Shown: one piece after another, positions 48,447 to 59,287 of the stretch
How the letters are laid out: each line of letters opens with the position of its first letter
How positions within the stretch are numbered: the stretch's first letter is position 1
Origin: Pseudomonas fluorescens
GTDB taxonomy: Bacteria; Pseudomonadota; Gammaproteobacteria; Pseudomonadales; Pseudomonadaceae
NCBI RefSeq assembly: GCF_902498195.1
Contig: NZ_CABVIY010000002.1
Span: forward strand, 868,001-932,000
Length of the DNA: 64,000 bases
Direction of reading: 5' to 3'
Position numbers and translations under genes: made by a program
The notes under the pieces: generated by a model
The model's database searches: none
Told to the model about the DNA's origin: nothing
Seen by the model: only the letters and a program-made list of their open reading frames with translations

Positions 48447-48629
48447 ATGGCTGTTCAGCAGAACAAAAAATCCCGCTCTGCCCGTGACATGCGCCGTTCG
48501 CACGACGCTCTCGAGGCTAGCACCCTGTCTGTAGAAAAAACCACCGGTGAAGTTCACCTGCGTCACCACGTATCGCCAGAAGGCGTATACCGTGGCCGTA
48601 AAGTGATCGACAAGGGCGCTGACGAGTAA
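48447..48629 (+). CDS. rpmF: 50S ribosomal protein L32
   Basis: The 60-residue protein starts [20 protein letters not shown] and ends [16 protein letters not shown] lies nine bases before the ATG. It is a zinc-ligand-free L32. It is transcribed with yceD and probably plsX. Confidence 0.97.
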
Positions 48630-48633
48630 TCAC

Positions 48634-49644
48634 TTGTCCGCTCAAGTCATCGCGATTGACGCAATGGGCGGGGACTTCGGTCCCCGCAGCATTGTCCAGG
48701 CCAGCCTCGCTTGCCTGTCTGCTACGCCCTCGCTGTACCTGACCCTCGTCGGTCAACCCTCCCTCCTTGAAGAATTGATCGCTGGCCAATCGGCTGTGGA
48801 TCGCGCGCGCCTGTCGATTGTCCCGGCGTCCGAAGTCATCGCCATGGACGAAAAACCGGCCCATGCCCTGCGCGGCAAACCTGATTCGTCGATGCGCGTG
48901 GCGCTCGAACTGTTGCGTGACGGCAAGGTCCAGGCGTGTGTCAGTGCCGGCAATACCGGGGCGCTGATGGCGTTATCGCGATTTGTCCTCAAGACGTTGC
49001 CGGGTATTGATCGGCCGGCCATGGTCGCGGCGATTCCGACGCAGAAAGGTTACTGCCAGTTGCTTGACCTGGGCGCCAATGTCGATTGCAGCGCGGAGCA
49101 CCTGTTGCAGTTTGCGGTAATGGGCTCGGTCGCCGCAGAAACCCTGGGGATCGTGCGCCCGCGCGTGGCCTTGTTGAACATCGGCACCGAAGACATCAAG
49201 GGCAACCAGCAGGTCAAGCTGGCTGCAACCTTGCTGCAACGTGCCCGTGGTATCAACTACATCGGTTTCGTCGAAGGCGACGGCTTGTACCGTGGCGAGG
49301 CGGATGTGGTGGTGTGTGACGGCTTTGTCGGCAACATCCTGCTCAAGTCCAGCGAGGGGCTCGCCACCATGATCGCCGGGCGTATCGAGGCGCTGTTCAA
49401 GAAAAGCCTGCCGTCGCGTATGGTCGGCGCATTGGCCTTGCCGCTGATGAAGCGCCTGCAAGCCGACCTGGCCCCGGCCCGGCATAACGGTGCCAGCTTC
49501 CTCGGGTTGCAGGGTATTGTGGTGAAGAGTCATGGTTCTGCGGGGGTCCAGGGGTTTCAGAGTGCAATTTCCCGTGCCTTGATCGAGATTCAGGAAAACC
49601 TGCCGGAACGCATACACGGTCGTCTCGAGGATTTGTTGCTTTAG
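48634..49644 (+). CDS. plsX: Phosphate acyltransferase PlsX
   Basis: The 336-residue enzyme makes acyl-phosphate from acyl-ACP for phospholipid synthesis. [11 protein letters not shown] and [10 protein letters not shown] are family signatures. The start is a TTG at 48634 (reads [13 protein letters not shown]) four bases after rpmF; it has only a weak ACGAG site and probably depends on translational coupling. Confidence 0.94.
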   Translation: MSAQVIAIDAMGGDFGPRSIVQASLACLSATPSLYLTLVGQPSLLEELIAGQSAVDRARLSIVPASEVIAMDEKPAHALRGKPDSSMRVALELLRDGKVQACVSAGNTGALMALSRFVLKTLPGIDRPAMVAAIPTQKGYCQLLDLGANVDCSAEHLLQFAVMGSVAAETLGIVRPRVALLNIGTEDIKGNQQVKLAATLLQRARGINYIGFVEGDGLYRGEADVVVCDGFVGNILLKSSEGLATMIAGRIEALFKKSLPSRMVGALALPLMKRLQADLAPARHNGASFLGLQGIVVKSHGSAGVQGFQSAISRALIEIQENLPERIHGRLEDLLL

Positions 49645-49770
49645 GCGTTTTCGTCGGACAATGCTTAAATGTGACCGCTCAGTTCAATTGGCCATCCAAC
49701 TGTCAGTTTCTTGCGTCCCCCCGAGCGGGACGTCAATTCTCCGACGACAAGATCATTAGGGGCTTGTTAC

Positions 49771-50709
49771 ATGTCTGCTTCCCTCGCATTCGTCTTTCCG
49801 GGACAGGGTTCGCAGTCCCTCGGCATGCTGGCCGAGTTGGGCGCGCAACATCCGGTTGTCCTCGAAACATTCAAAGAAGCTTCCGATGCCCTGGGTTACG
49901 ACCTGTGGGCGCTGACCCAGCAAGGGCCGGAAGAGCAACTCAATCAAACCGATAAAACCCAACCGGCCATTCTGACCGCCTCGATCGCCTTGTGGCGCCT
50001 GTGGCTGGCGCAAGGCGGCGCGCGTCCGGCGTATGTTGCCGGTCACAGCCTGGGTGAATACAGCGCGTTGGTCGCGGCGGGTAGTCTGAGCCTGGGCGAC
50101 GCCGTGAAGCTGGTGGAAACCCGCGGCAAGCTGATGCAGGAAGCCGTACCGGCTGGGCAGGGCGGCATGGCTGCGATCCTGGGGCTGGACGATGCCGATG
50201 TGCTGGCAGCCTGTGCCGAAGCGGCGCAAGGCGAAGTGGTCAGCGCGGTCAACTTCAACTCCCCGGGTCAGGTGGTGATCGCCGGTGCCAAGGCGGCGGT
50301 CGAGCGTGCCATCGAAGGCTGCAAGGCGCGTGGTGCCAAGCGCGCCATGCCGCTGCCGGTCAGCGTGCCGTCTCACTGCGAGCTGATGCGTCCGGCCGCC
50401 GAGCGATTCGCCGAATCGATCGCCGCGATCGACTGGCAGTCCCCACAGATTCCTGTGGTGCAGAACGTCAGCGCCGAGGTGCCGGCTGATCTGGAAACCC
50501 TCAAGCGTGATCTGCTTGAGCAGCTCTACAAGCCTGTACGCTGGGTCGAGTCGGTCCAGGCGCTGGCCGCCAAAGGCGCGACCCAACTGGTCGAATGCGG
50601 GCCTGGCAAAGTGCTGGCCGGTCTGAACAAACGCTGCGCCGAGGGCGTGTCGACTTCCAACCTCAATACCCCAGACGCTTTCGCTGCCGCCCGTGCAGCG
50701 CTGGCCTGA
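49771..50709 (+). CDS. fabD: Malonyl-CoA:ACP transacylase
   Basis: The 312-residue protein has FPGQGSQ at the N terminus, the nucleophile Ser93 in GHSLGEYSAL and the His in SVPSHCELM. AGGGG is eight bases before ATG 49771. The 126-bp gap from plsX may hold a promoter, but no boxes are clear. No fabH lies between plsX and fabD, unlike E. coli. Confidence 0.96.
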   Translation: MSASLAFVFPGQGSQSLGMLAELGAQHPVVLETFKEASDALGYDLWALTQQGPEEQLNQTDKTQPAILTASIALWRLWLAQGGARPAYVAGHSLGEYSALVAAGSLSLGDAVKLVETRGKLMQEAVPAGQGGMAAILGLDDADVLAACAEAAQGEVVSAVNFNSPGQVVIAGAKAAVERAIEGCKARGAKRAMPLPVSVPSHCELMRPAAERFAESIAAIDWQSPQIPVVQNVSAEVPADLETLKRDLLEQLYKPVRWVESVQALAAKGATQLVECGPGKVLAGLNKRCAEGVSTSNLNTPDAFAAARAALA

Positions 50710-50725
50710 ATCAGGAGAAACTTGC

Positions 50726-51469
50726 ATGAGTCTGCAAGGTAAAGTTGCACTGGTCACCGGTGCAAGCCGTGGCATTGGCCAGGCTATCGCCCTGGAATTG
50801 GGTCGTCAGGGCGCCATCGTCGTTGGCACCGCGACCTCCGCTTCAGGGGCCGAGCGCATTGCCGCCACCCTGAAGGAAAACGGTATTCAGGGCACCGGCC
50901 TGGAGCTCAACGTCACCAGCGACGAGTCCGTGGCGGCTGTCCTGGCGAGCATTCAGGAGCAGTTCGGTGCGCCGGCGATCCTGGTCAACAATGCCGGTAT
51001 CACCCGCGATAACCTGATGATGCGCATGAAAGACGACGAGTGGCATGACGTTGTCGATACCAACCTGAACAGTCTGTTCCGCCTGTCCAAGGGCGTTTTG
51101 CGCGGCATGACCAAAGCCCGCTGGGGACGAATTATCAGTATTGGTTCGGTTGTGGGTGCCATGGGCAACGCAGGCCAAGTAAACTACGCTGCCGCCAAGG
51201 CCGGCCTGGAAGGTTTCAGCCGCGCACTGGCGCGTGAAGTCGGTTCGCGTTCGATTACGGTAAACTCGGTAGCCCCAGGGTTCATCGATACCGATATGAC
51301 CCGCGAACTGCCCGAGGCACAGCGTGAAGCCTTGCAGACGCAGATTCCGCTGGGTCGTCTGGGGCAAGCTCAAGAGATCGCGTCTGTGGTCGCTTTTCTT
51401 GCGTCCGACGGTGCGGCTTACGTGACTGGGGCTACAATCCCGGTGAACGGCGGGATGTACATGAGTTAA
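50726..51469 (+). CDS. fabG: 3-oxoacyl-ACP reductase
   Basis: The 247-residue SDR has TGASRGIG at 11-18, NNAG near 90 and catalytic Ser141, Tyr154, Lys158 (SIGSVVG, YAAAK). It uses NADPH in fatty acid elongation. CAGGAG precedes the ATG. Confidence 0.96.
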   Translation: MSLQGKVALVTGASRGIGQAIALELGRQGAIVVGTATSASGAERIAATLKENGIQGTGLELNVTSDESVAAVLASIQEQFGAPAILVNNAGITRDNLMMRMKDDEWHDVVDTNLNSLFRLSKGVLRGMTKARWGRIISIGSVVGAMGNAGQVNYAAAKAGLEGFSRALAREVGSRSITVNSVAPGFIDTDMTRELPEAQREALQTQIPLGRLGQAQEIASVVAFLASDGAAYVTGATIPVNGGMYMS

Positions 51470-51571
51470 ATGTGACGGATTGCTTCAAAAAAATGTCATA
51501 CGAGCTGTCTAAAATCCGTTATAAAGCTGCAATCTATTTATAGGCAGAGGGTCACCGGGTTTGAGGAGTGA

Positions 51572-51609
51572 AGCTTTTCAGTTGAAAAGCTGAAAAGTCT
51601 TTCTATACA
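51572..51609 (+). promoter_or_regulatory. acpP promoter with overlapping palindrome
   Basis: AGCTTTTCA-GT-TGAAAAGCT at 51572-51591 is a perfect inverted repeat. A -35 box TTGAAA (51582-51587) lies inside it, 16 bases from TATACA (51604-51609). No T-run follows, so a repressor or activator site is more likely than a terminator. The identity of a binder is unknown. Confidence 0.55.
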
Positions 51610-51661
51610 CTTACCCACTGGCCAGCTGCCTGAATTTGTCCATTAGGAGTGAAAACAAGGT

Positions 51662-51898
51662 ATGAGCACCATCGAAGAGCGCGTCAAGAAAATCGTTGCC
51701 GAGCAACTGGGCGTTAAAGAAGAAGAAGTGGTCAACACTGCTTCCTTCGTTGAAGACCTGGGTGCTGACTCCCTTGACACCGTTGAGCTGGTGATGGCTC
51801 TGGAAGAGGAATTCGAGACCGAAATCCCTGACGAAGAAGCTGAGAAGATCACTACTGTACAAGCTGCAATCGACTACGTTACTGCCCACCAGGCGTAA
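51662..51898 (+). CDS. acpP: Acyl carrier protein
   Basis: The 78-residue acidic protein has the phosphopantetheine Ser37 in [15 protein letters not shown] lies 11 bases before the ATG. It carries growing acyl chains for FabD/G/F and for lipid A and phospholipid enzymes nearby. Confidence 0.98.
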   Translation: MSTIEERVKKIVAEQLGVKEEEVVNTASFVEDLGADSLDTVELVMALEEEFETEIPDEEAEKITTVQAAIDYVTAHQA

Positions 51899-51926
51899 TA
51901 GTTTGTAATCGTTGCTTGCTGTCATG

Positions 51927-51966
51927 GAAAAACCGCACTGCCATCATGGCGTGCGGTTTTTTCTTT
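51927..51966 (+). terminator. Terminator between acpP and fabF
   Basis: AAAAACCGCA and TGCGGTTTTTT pair around an inner GCCA/TGGC stem. It would let acpP be transcribed far above fabF. Confidence 0.85.
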
Positions 51967-52006
51967 AGGCCTGATGCAAAGTCGTCATTAGAAAAAGGAG
52001 AGTGCT

Positions 52007-53251
52007 GTGTCGCGTAGACGCGTCGTAGTCACCGGTATGGGTATGTTGTCGCCACTGGGCACGGATGTGCCAAGCAGCTGGCAGGGCATTCTGGCTGGCC
52101 GCAGTGGCATTGGTCTGATCGAACACACCGACCTTTCTGCCTATTCCACCCGTTTTGGCGGCTCGGTAAAGGGCTTCAATGTCGAGGAATACCTGTCGGT
52201 CAAGGAAGCCCGCAAGCTCGACCTGTTCATTCAGTACGGTCTGGCCGCAGGTTTTCAGGCAGTGTGCAACGCCGGCCTGGAAGTCACCGACGCCAACCGC
52301 GAGCGCATCGGCGTCGCCATGGGCTCGGGCATTGGCGGGCTGACCAATATCGAAGAAACCAGCCGCACGCTGCACGAGACCGGTCCACGACGGATTTCTC
52401 CGTTCTTCGTCCCCGGCTCGATCATCAATATGATTTCCGGTTTCCTGTCCATCCACCTGGGTGCACAGGGGCCTAACTACGCCATCGCGACAGCTTGTAC
52501 CACCGGTACCCACTGCATCGGCATGGCTGCCCGCAACATCATGTACGACGAAGCGGACGTGATGATTGCCGGCGGCGCCGAGATGGCGGCCTGCGGCCTG
52601 GGCATGGGCGGCTTCGGTGCCTCCCGTGCGCTGTCGACCCGCAACGACGAGCCGACTCGCGCCAGCCGTCCATGGGACAAGGGCCGTGACGGCTTCGTGC
52701 TGTCCGATGGCGCCGGTGCGCTGGTGCTCGAAGAACTGGAGCACGCCAAGGCGCGCGGCGCGACCATCTATGCCGAGCTGATCGGCTTCGGTACCAGTGG
52801 CGATGCCTACCACATGACGTCGCCGCCCGCCGACGGCGCAGGTGCTGCACGTTGCATCACCAACGCCTTGCGCGACGCGAAGATCAATGGCGATCAGGTG
52901 CAATACGTCAACGCCCACGGCACGTCGACCCCGGCCGGCGACCTCGCTGAAGCCAATGCGATCAAGTCGGTGTTCGGCGAACACGCCTACAAGCTGGCCG
53001 TCAGTTCGACCAAGTCCATGACCGGTCACCTGCTGGGTGCGGCCGGTGCGGTCGAGGCGATTTTCAGCGTCCTGGCGATCAACAGCCAGGTCGCGCCGCC
53101 GACCATCAACCTCGATGAGCCGGACGAAGGCTGCGACCTCGATTTCGTGCCGCACACTGCGCGCAACATGGACATCGATGTGGTCCTGTCCAACTCCTTC
53201 GGTTTTGGCGGTACCAACGGCTCGCTGGTGTTCCGCCGGTTCGCAGGTTGA
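52007..53251 (+). CDS. fabF: Beta-ketoacyl-ACP synthase II
   Basis: The 414-residue condensing enzyme has Cys164 in [13 protein letters not shown] and the His residues in [11 protein letters not shown] and [15 protein letters not shown] at 52007 is preceded by AGGAG. It elongates acyl chains, including palmitoleoyl to cis-vaccenoyl. Its stop overlaps the pabC start (TGATG). Confidence 0.96.
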   Translation: MSRRRVVVTGMGMLSPLGTDVPSSWQGILAGRSGIGLIEHTDLSAYSTRFGGSVKGFNVEEYLSVKEARKLDLFIQYGLAAGFQAVCNAGLEVTDANRERIGVAMGSGIGGLTNIEETSRTLHETGPRRISPFFVPGSIINMISGFLSIHLGAQGPNYAIATACTTGTHCIGMAARNIMYDEADVMIAGGAEMAACGLGMGGFGASRALSTRNDEPTRASRPWDKGRDGFVLSDGAGALVLEELEHAKARGATIYAELIGFGTSGDAYHMTSPPADGAGAARCITNALRDAKINGDQVQYVNAHGTSTPAGDLAEANAIKSVFGEHAYKLAVSSTKSMTGHLLGAAGAVEAIFSVLAINSQVAPPTINLDEPDEGCDLDFVPHTARNMDIDVVLSNSFGFGGTNGSLVFRRFAG

Positions 53252-54066
53252 TGGACACCTGGGTCGATGGTCAGCCGGCAGACGCACTGTCGCTGAAGGA
53301 TCGCGGCCTGGCGTACGGCGATGGGCTGTTCGAGACCATCGCCGTGCATGATGGCTTTCCGGTCTTGCTGGATCGTCATCTGGTGCGGCTGGCCAAGGGC
53401 TGCCGGCGGTTGGCGATCAATCTGGATCAGGGGGTTGTGGTCGCCGAAGTGTTGACCTATGCCGAGCAACTGAACGAAGGTGTGCTCAAGCTGATCGTGA
53501 CCCGCGGCGACAGCCTGCGCGGTTACGCTTTTGATCCTTCGGCCCCGGCCCGGCGCATCCTGTCGGGCAACCCTCCCGCGGTTTATCCGAGCGCCCATGC
53601 AGAGCAGGGCATTCGCCTGTTCCCGTGCACCACGCGACTTTCCTTCCAGCCCCTTCTCGCAGGTCTCAAGCACTTGAACCGTCTTGAGCAGGTGATGGCG
53701 CGCGCCGAATGGCAGGACACCGAACATGCCGAAGGCTTGATGCTCGATCAGGCCGGTCGCGTGATCGAGGGCGTTTTCAGCAACCTGTTCCTGGTGCGTG
53801 ACGGCGTATTGACCACAGCGGATTTGAGCTGCTGCGGCGTTGAAGGTGTGATGCGTGCCGAACTATTGTCCCAGGCCGAATCGTTGGGCATCCCCCTGCA
53901 CATCACCGATATCACGCTCGAGCAGCTGCAAGGCGCTGACGAAGTCTTTGTCTGCAACAGCGTCTATGGCGTTTGGCCGGTGAATGCCTATGCCGCACTG
54001 AGCTGGCCGGTTGGGCCGCTCACCCGTAAACTCCAAACCATTGCCCGCGCGCTACTGGATGCTTGA
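53251..54066 (+). CDS. pabC: Aminodeoxychorismate lyase
   Basis: The 271-residue fold-type IV PLP enzyme releases p-aminobenzoate and pyruvate in folate synthesis. DRGLAYGDGLFETI, the PLP Lys in GLKHLNRLEQV and EGVFSNLFLV are characteristic. It is translationally coupled to fabF. Confidence 0.94.
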   Translation: MDTWVDGQPADALSLKDRGLAYGDGLFETIAVHDGFPVLLDRHLVRLAKGCRRLAINLDQGVVVAEVLTYAEQLNEGVLKLIVTRGDSLRGYAFDPSAPARRILSGNPPAVYPSAHAEQGIRLFPCTTRLSFQPLLAGLKHLNRLEQVMARAEWQDTEHAEGLMLDQAGRVIEGVFSNLFLVRDGVLTTADLSCCGVEGVMRAELLSQAESLGIPLHITDITLEQLQGADEVFVCNSVYGVWPVNAYAALSWPVGPLTRKLQTIARALLDA

Positions 54067-54069
54067 TAC

Positions 54070-55326
54070 GTGAGACGTAAATTCTTGCTGCTGCTGGAAA
54101 CCGGACTGGTTCTGGCAGGGCTGATGTTGGGCGCTTCGGCCTGGAAAATTCACTCGGCGCTCGTGCAGCCGCTGAATATCACCCAGGAAGAACTGCTGGA
54201 GGTGCCAAAGGGCACCACACCCAACCGTACTTTCCTGCGCCTTGAAGCCGATGGCCTGATCAAGGACGCTTTCTGGTTGCGCGTCTATTGGCGCTTCAAC
54301 CTGCCTAAACAACCCCTGCACAGCGGTGAATACCGCATGCTGCCCGGCATGACCGTCGAAGGCCTGATCGAGCTGTGGAAACGCGGGGAAATGGTCCAGT
54401 ACAGCGTGACCCTGGTCGAGGGCTGGAACTTCCATCAGGTCCGCGCCGCCCTGGCCCGAGAGGAAAAGCTGGACCACACCCTGGAAGGGTTGAGCGACAG
54501 CCAGGTCATGGACAAGCTCGGCCATGCCGGGGTTTTCCCTGAAGGGCGCTTCTTCCCCGACACCTACCGCTTCGTGCGGGGCATGACCGATGCCGAACTG
54601 TTGAGGACAGCCTATGATCGCCTCGATGAAGTGCTGTCGAAAGAGTGGAGCCAGCGTGCGGCCGACGTGCCGTACACCGAACCGTATCAAGCCCTGATCA
54701 TGGCCTCGCTGGTGGAGAAGGAAACCGGTGTGCCACAGGAGCGCGGGCAGATTGCCGGCGTCTTCGTGCGGCGCATGGCGATCGGCATGCTGTTGCAGAC
54801 CGATCCGACGGTGATCTATGGCCTGGGCGATCGATACAGCGGCAAATTGACCCGCGCCCATCTCAAGGAACCGACGCCCTATAACACCTACGTGATTGCC
54901 GGCCTGCCGCCGACCCCGATTGCGATGGTGGGCCGCGAAGCGATCCATGCGGCGTTGAATCCGGTGGCGGGCAACAGCCTGTACTTCGTGGCGCGTGGTG
55001 ATGGCAGTCACGTGTTCTCCGACGACCTGGACGCTCACAACAACGCCGTGCGAGAGTTCCAGCTCAAGCGACGCGCCGATTATCGCTCCAGCCCGGCGCC
55101 GGTCGGCGCGCCCGAAGCTTCGCCAGCGCCGGCTGCGGAGTCACAGGCCGCCGACGCTCAAGCGCCGCAGACGCAGGCTGTACAGGATGAGGCGCCGATC
55201 CCGGCCGCTTCGCCGAACACCGCGCCCGAGGCTCTGCCGCCGGTGCAGCCGCAAGAACCCGCACCTGAACCTGCGCCCGCCACCGCGCCCGAGCCGGATG
55301 CAAACGCACCGCAAAGCCCGCAATGA
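54070..55326 (+). CDS. mltG: Endolytic transglycosylase MltG with Pro/Ala-rich tail
   Basis: The 418-residue YceG-like protein has an N-terminal membrane segment (FLLLLETGLVLAGLMLGASA), LysM-like and catalytic domains, and the catalytic Glu218 in SLVEKETG. It terminates glycan chain growth at the inner membrane. Residues from about 340 to 418 form a low-complexity tail of Ala, Pro, Glu and Gln not needed for the fold; the E. coli enzyme is about 340 residues. GTG at 54070 is three bases after pabC. Confidence 0.94.
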   Translation: MRRKFLLLLETGLVLAGLMLGASAWKIHSALVQPLNITQEELLEVPKGTTPNRTFLRLEADGLIKDAFWLRVYWRFNLPKQPLHSGEYRMLPGMTVEGLIELWKRGEMVQYSVTLVEGWNFHQVRAALAREEKLDHTLEGLSDSQVMDKLGHAGVFPEGRFFPDTYRFVRGMTDAELLRTAYDRLDEVLSKEWSQRAADVPYTEPYQALIMASLVEKETGVPQERGQIAGVFVRRMAIGMLLQTDPTVIYGLGDRYSGKLTRAHLKEPTPYNTYVIAGLPPTPIAMVGREAIHAALNPVAGNSLYFVARGDGSHVFSDDLDAHNNAVREFQLKRRADYRSSPAPVGAPEASPAPAAESQAADAQAPQTQAVQDEAPIPAASPNTAPEALPPVQPQEPAPEPAPATAPEPDANAPQSPQ

Positions 55327-55336
55327 CTCTGATTAA

Positions 55337-56957
<1,621 letters not shown>

Positions 56958-57012
56958 GTGTCTGCGCCTAGACTCTGCTGGTCATCAGAAGCGCTCAGCA
57001 GTGGAGTTCCGC

Positions 57013-57369
57013 ATGAATGAATCTGTCAGTCCGGGGCCGCGCAACGGTATTTTGTCGCTGACCATCAAGGACAAGTCCGTGCTTTACGCGGCCTACATGC
57101 CGTTCATCAAGAACGGCGGCCTGTTCATCCCGACCAACAAGAGCTACAAGTTGGGCGACGAAGTGTTCATGCTGCTGCACCTGTTCGACGAGCCAGAAAA
57201 GATCCCCGTGGCCGGCAAGGTCACCTGGGTCACCCCCAAGGGCGCCCAGGGCAACCGCGCGGCCGGGGTCGGCGTACAGTTCAACGACGGCGACAACACC
57301 GCGCGCAGTCGAATCGAAACCCATTTGGCCGGAGCCCATAAATCCGACCGTCCCACTCACACGATGTAA
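57013..57369 (+). CDS. pilZ: Type IV pilus assembly protein PilZ
   Basis: The 118-residue protein is the founding, degenerate PilZ: it lacks the RxxxR and (D/N)xSxxG residues that bind c-di-GMP (the equivalent of the second reads FIKNGGLF). It acts with FimX/PilB in pilus extension. GGAG lies six bases before ATG 57013. Confidence 0.95.
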   Translation: MNESVSPGPRNGILSLTIKDKSVLYAAYMPFIKNGGLFIPTNKSYKLGDEVFMLLHLFDEPEKIPVAGKVTWVTPKGAQGNRAAGVGVQFNDGDNTARSRIETHLAGAHKSDRPTHTM

Positions 57370-57382
57370 GTTGCAGCCCTTT

Positions 57383-58168
57383 ATGCTCGTAGATTCCCAT
57401 TGCCACCTCGACCGCCTCGACCTCGCCGCCCATGACGGCTCACTGGATGCTGCCCTCGATGCGGCTCGCCTGCGCGGGGTCGGGCACTTTCTGTGTATCG
57501 GTGTGAGCGTCGACAACGCTGCCGAGGTCAAGGCCCTGGCCGAGCGCTATGACGATGTCGATTGCTCGGTCGGCGTGCACCCGCTGGATGTACAACCGGG
57601 TGCGGCACCGGCGCTGGACTGGCTGCTGCAGGAGCTCAATCACCCACGCGTGGTGGCGATCGGCGAAACCGGCCTGGACTATCACTACGAGCCGGAAGCG
57701 GCGCAGTTGCAGCAGCAATCCTTCAAGTTGCACCTGCAAGCCGCGCAGCAGACCGGCAAGCCGGTGATCATCCATACCCGGGGTGCCCGCGCCGACACCT
57801 TGAACCTGCTGCGTGAGGCGGCGCTACCCCAGGCGGGCGTGTTGCATTGCTTCACGGAAGACTGGGACATGGCCAAGGCCGCACTGGACATGGGTTATTA
57901 CATTTCCCTGTCCGGGATCGTCACGTTCCGCAATGCCGATGCGTTGCGTGATGTGGCGAGCAAGGTGCCGGCCGATCGTTTGCTGGTGGAAACGGACTCG
58001 CCGTACCTGGCGCCGATCCCCCATCGTGGCAAGCCAAACCTGCCGCAGTACGTACGTGAGGTGGCGGAATTTCTGGCAATGTTGCGGGGTGAGTCCTACG
58101 ACCGGTTTGCCGAGCAGACGACGCAGAACTTCAAGCGCCTGTTCCCGCTGGCGCATGTGAAAGGTTAA
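57383..58168 (+). CDS. tatD: TatD-family metal-dependent hydrolase
   Basis: The 261-residue TIM-barrel protein has the metal ligands in DSHCHLD, GETGLDYH, IHTRGA, HCFTED and ETDSPYLAP. TatD proteins are 3'-5' exonucleases. ATG 57383 gives MLVDSHCHLDRLDL; an in-frame TTG at 57371 is less likely. No clear ribosome binding site is seen, so coupling to pilZ is possible. Confidence 0.93.
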   Translation: MLVDSHCHLDRLDLAAHDGSLDAALDAARLRGVGHFLCIGVSVDNAAEVKALAERYDDVDCSVGVHPLDVQPGAAPALDWLLQELNHPRVVAIGETGLDYHYEPEAAQLQQQSFKLHLQAAQQTGKPVIIHTRGARADTLNLLREAALPQAGVLHCFTEDWDMAKAALDMGYYISLSGIVTFRNADALRDVASKVPADRLLVETDSPYLAPIPHRGKPNLPQYVREVAEFLAMLRGESYDRFAEQTTQNFKRLFPLAHVKG

Positions 58169-58181
58169 ATCGCAGGCAAAA

Positions 58182-58214
58182 AAAACCCGGGTTCTGGGGG
58201 GTGAATCCGGGTTA
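58182..58214 (-). terminator. Hairpin with T-run only on the minus strand
   Basis: AACCCGG and CCGGGTT pair over a loop of about 16 bases. On the plus strand an A-run precedes the stem and no T-run follows, so the hairpin reads as an intrinsic terminator for leftward transcripts although both flanking genes point right. Confidence 0.5.
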
Positions 58215-58234
58215 AGACCATTAGGAGTAAAACA

Positions 58235-58270
58235 ATGGCACGCGGTCCGTTGGTACCAATATCGGCGTGA
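58235..58270 (+). CDS. Candidate 11-residue ORF downstream of tatD
   Basis: TTAGGAG lies seven bases before an ATG that encodes MARGPLVPISA. It contains the palindrome TTGGTACCAA (58250-58259). Nothing further is recognised in the 342-base gap up to the TetR gene; it may be a leader peptide or chance. Confidence 0.25.
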   Translation: MARGPLVPISA

Positions 58271-58510
58271 CACTTGGGGGAGATGTACCGCCGACAGTTG
58301 AAGTATTGATCAGTATTTCTCCGAGTCCAGTTTGTCGGGCACGGTTTTTAAACAAATTTGGAATACGGGCGCTTCAGAAGAGTTCTCATCAACGGCCGAG
58401 CCTGCCGGAAATACTCACGAAACACATATATGGTCGGATGATCCGTGCATTTTTGCGTAATTTAGGCATAATACGCGGCTTCGAATTTTGACCCCTACAG
58501 ACCTTTTCTT

Positions 58511-59149
58511 ATGCATAAAGAACCTCGTAAGGTCCGTGAGTTTCGTCGCCGCGAGCAAGAAATTCTCGATACCGCGCTCAAGCTGTTCCTCGAACAAGGT
58601 GAAGACAGTGTCACCGTCGAGATGATTGCTGATGCCGTCGGTATCGGCAAAGGCACAATCTACAAGCACTTCAAGTCCAAGGCCGAGATCTACCTGCGTC
58701 TGATGCTCGACTACGAGCGCGATTTGAACGAGCTGCTGCACTCGGCCGACGTCGACAAGGACAAGGAAGCCCTGTCCCGCGCTTATTTCGAATTCCGCAT
58801 GCGCGATCCGCAACGTTATCGCTTGTTCGATCGCTTGGAAGAAAAGGTGGTCAAGGGCAATCAAGTGCCGGAGATGATCGAAGAGCTGCACAAGATTCGC
58901 GCCTCGAACTTCGAACGCCTGACCCTGCTGATCAAGGGCCGGATCAGCGAAGGCAAGCTTGAAGACGTGCCGCCTTACTTCCACTACTGCGCGTCCTGGG
59001 CGCTGGTGCACGGTGCCGTGGCGCTGTATCACTCGCCATTCTGGAGCAATGTGCTGGAAGATCAGGAAGGTTTCTTCCAGTTCCTGATGGACATCGGCGT
59101 GCGCATGGGCAACAAGCGCAAGCGCGATACCGACACCCCGAGCAGCTGA
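58511..59149 (+). CDS. TetR/AcrR-family regulator
   Basis: The 212-residue protein has the TetR helix-turn-helix (EMIADAVGIGKGTIYKHFKSK, about 36-56) and an all-helical ligand domain. It resembles the regulator found after tatD in other pseudomonads. A CATAAT box near 58468 could be its -10. The target genes are unknown; a perfect palindrome lies downstream, before moaA. Confidence 0.92.
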   Translation: MHKEPRKVREFRRREQEILDTALKLFLEQGEDSVTVEMIADAVGIGKGTIYKHFKSKAEIYLRLMLDYERDLNELLHSADVDKDKEALSRAYFEFRMRDPQRYRLFDRLEEKVVKGNQVPEMIEELHKIRASNFERLTLLIKGRISEGKLEDVPPYFHYCASWALVHGAVALYHSPFWSNVLEDQEGFFQFLMDIGVRMGNKRKRDTDTPSS

Positions 59150-59226
59150 ATCATTCAGCAGCCTGATTGCGCCATTAATTCGCTATTGGGCGCAGTACCG
59201 CAGGAATATACTCAGGCATGGGACTT

Positions 59227-59258
59227 GCTAAAACTTGATTTGTGAGTCAAGTTTTAGC
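59227..59258. promoter_or_regulatory. Perfect 12-bp inverted repeat before moaA
   Basis: GCTAAAACTTGA and TCAAGTTTTAGC are separated by eight bases (TTTGTGAG) and end 29 bases before the moaA start. No T-run follows. It could be an operator or a leader stem-loop. Confidence 0.55.
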
Positions 59259-59287
59259 GGTCCGAATATTCTTCCGCCGGAGTGATC

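Noticed and set aside
58236..58256. Sigma-54 promoter (TGGCAC...TTGG)
   Set aside because: The TGGCACG element is present, but the spacing to the TTG is three bases too long and the -12 GC is missing.
59227..59258. Anr/FNR box before moaA
   Set aside because: TTGA and TCAA half-sites are present, but eight bases separate them rather than the six of TTGAT-N4-ATCAA.
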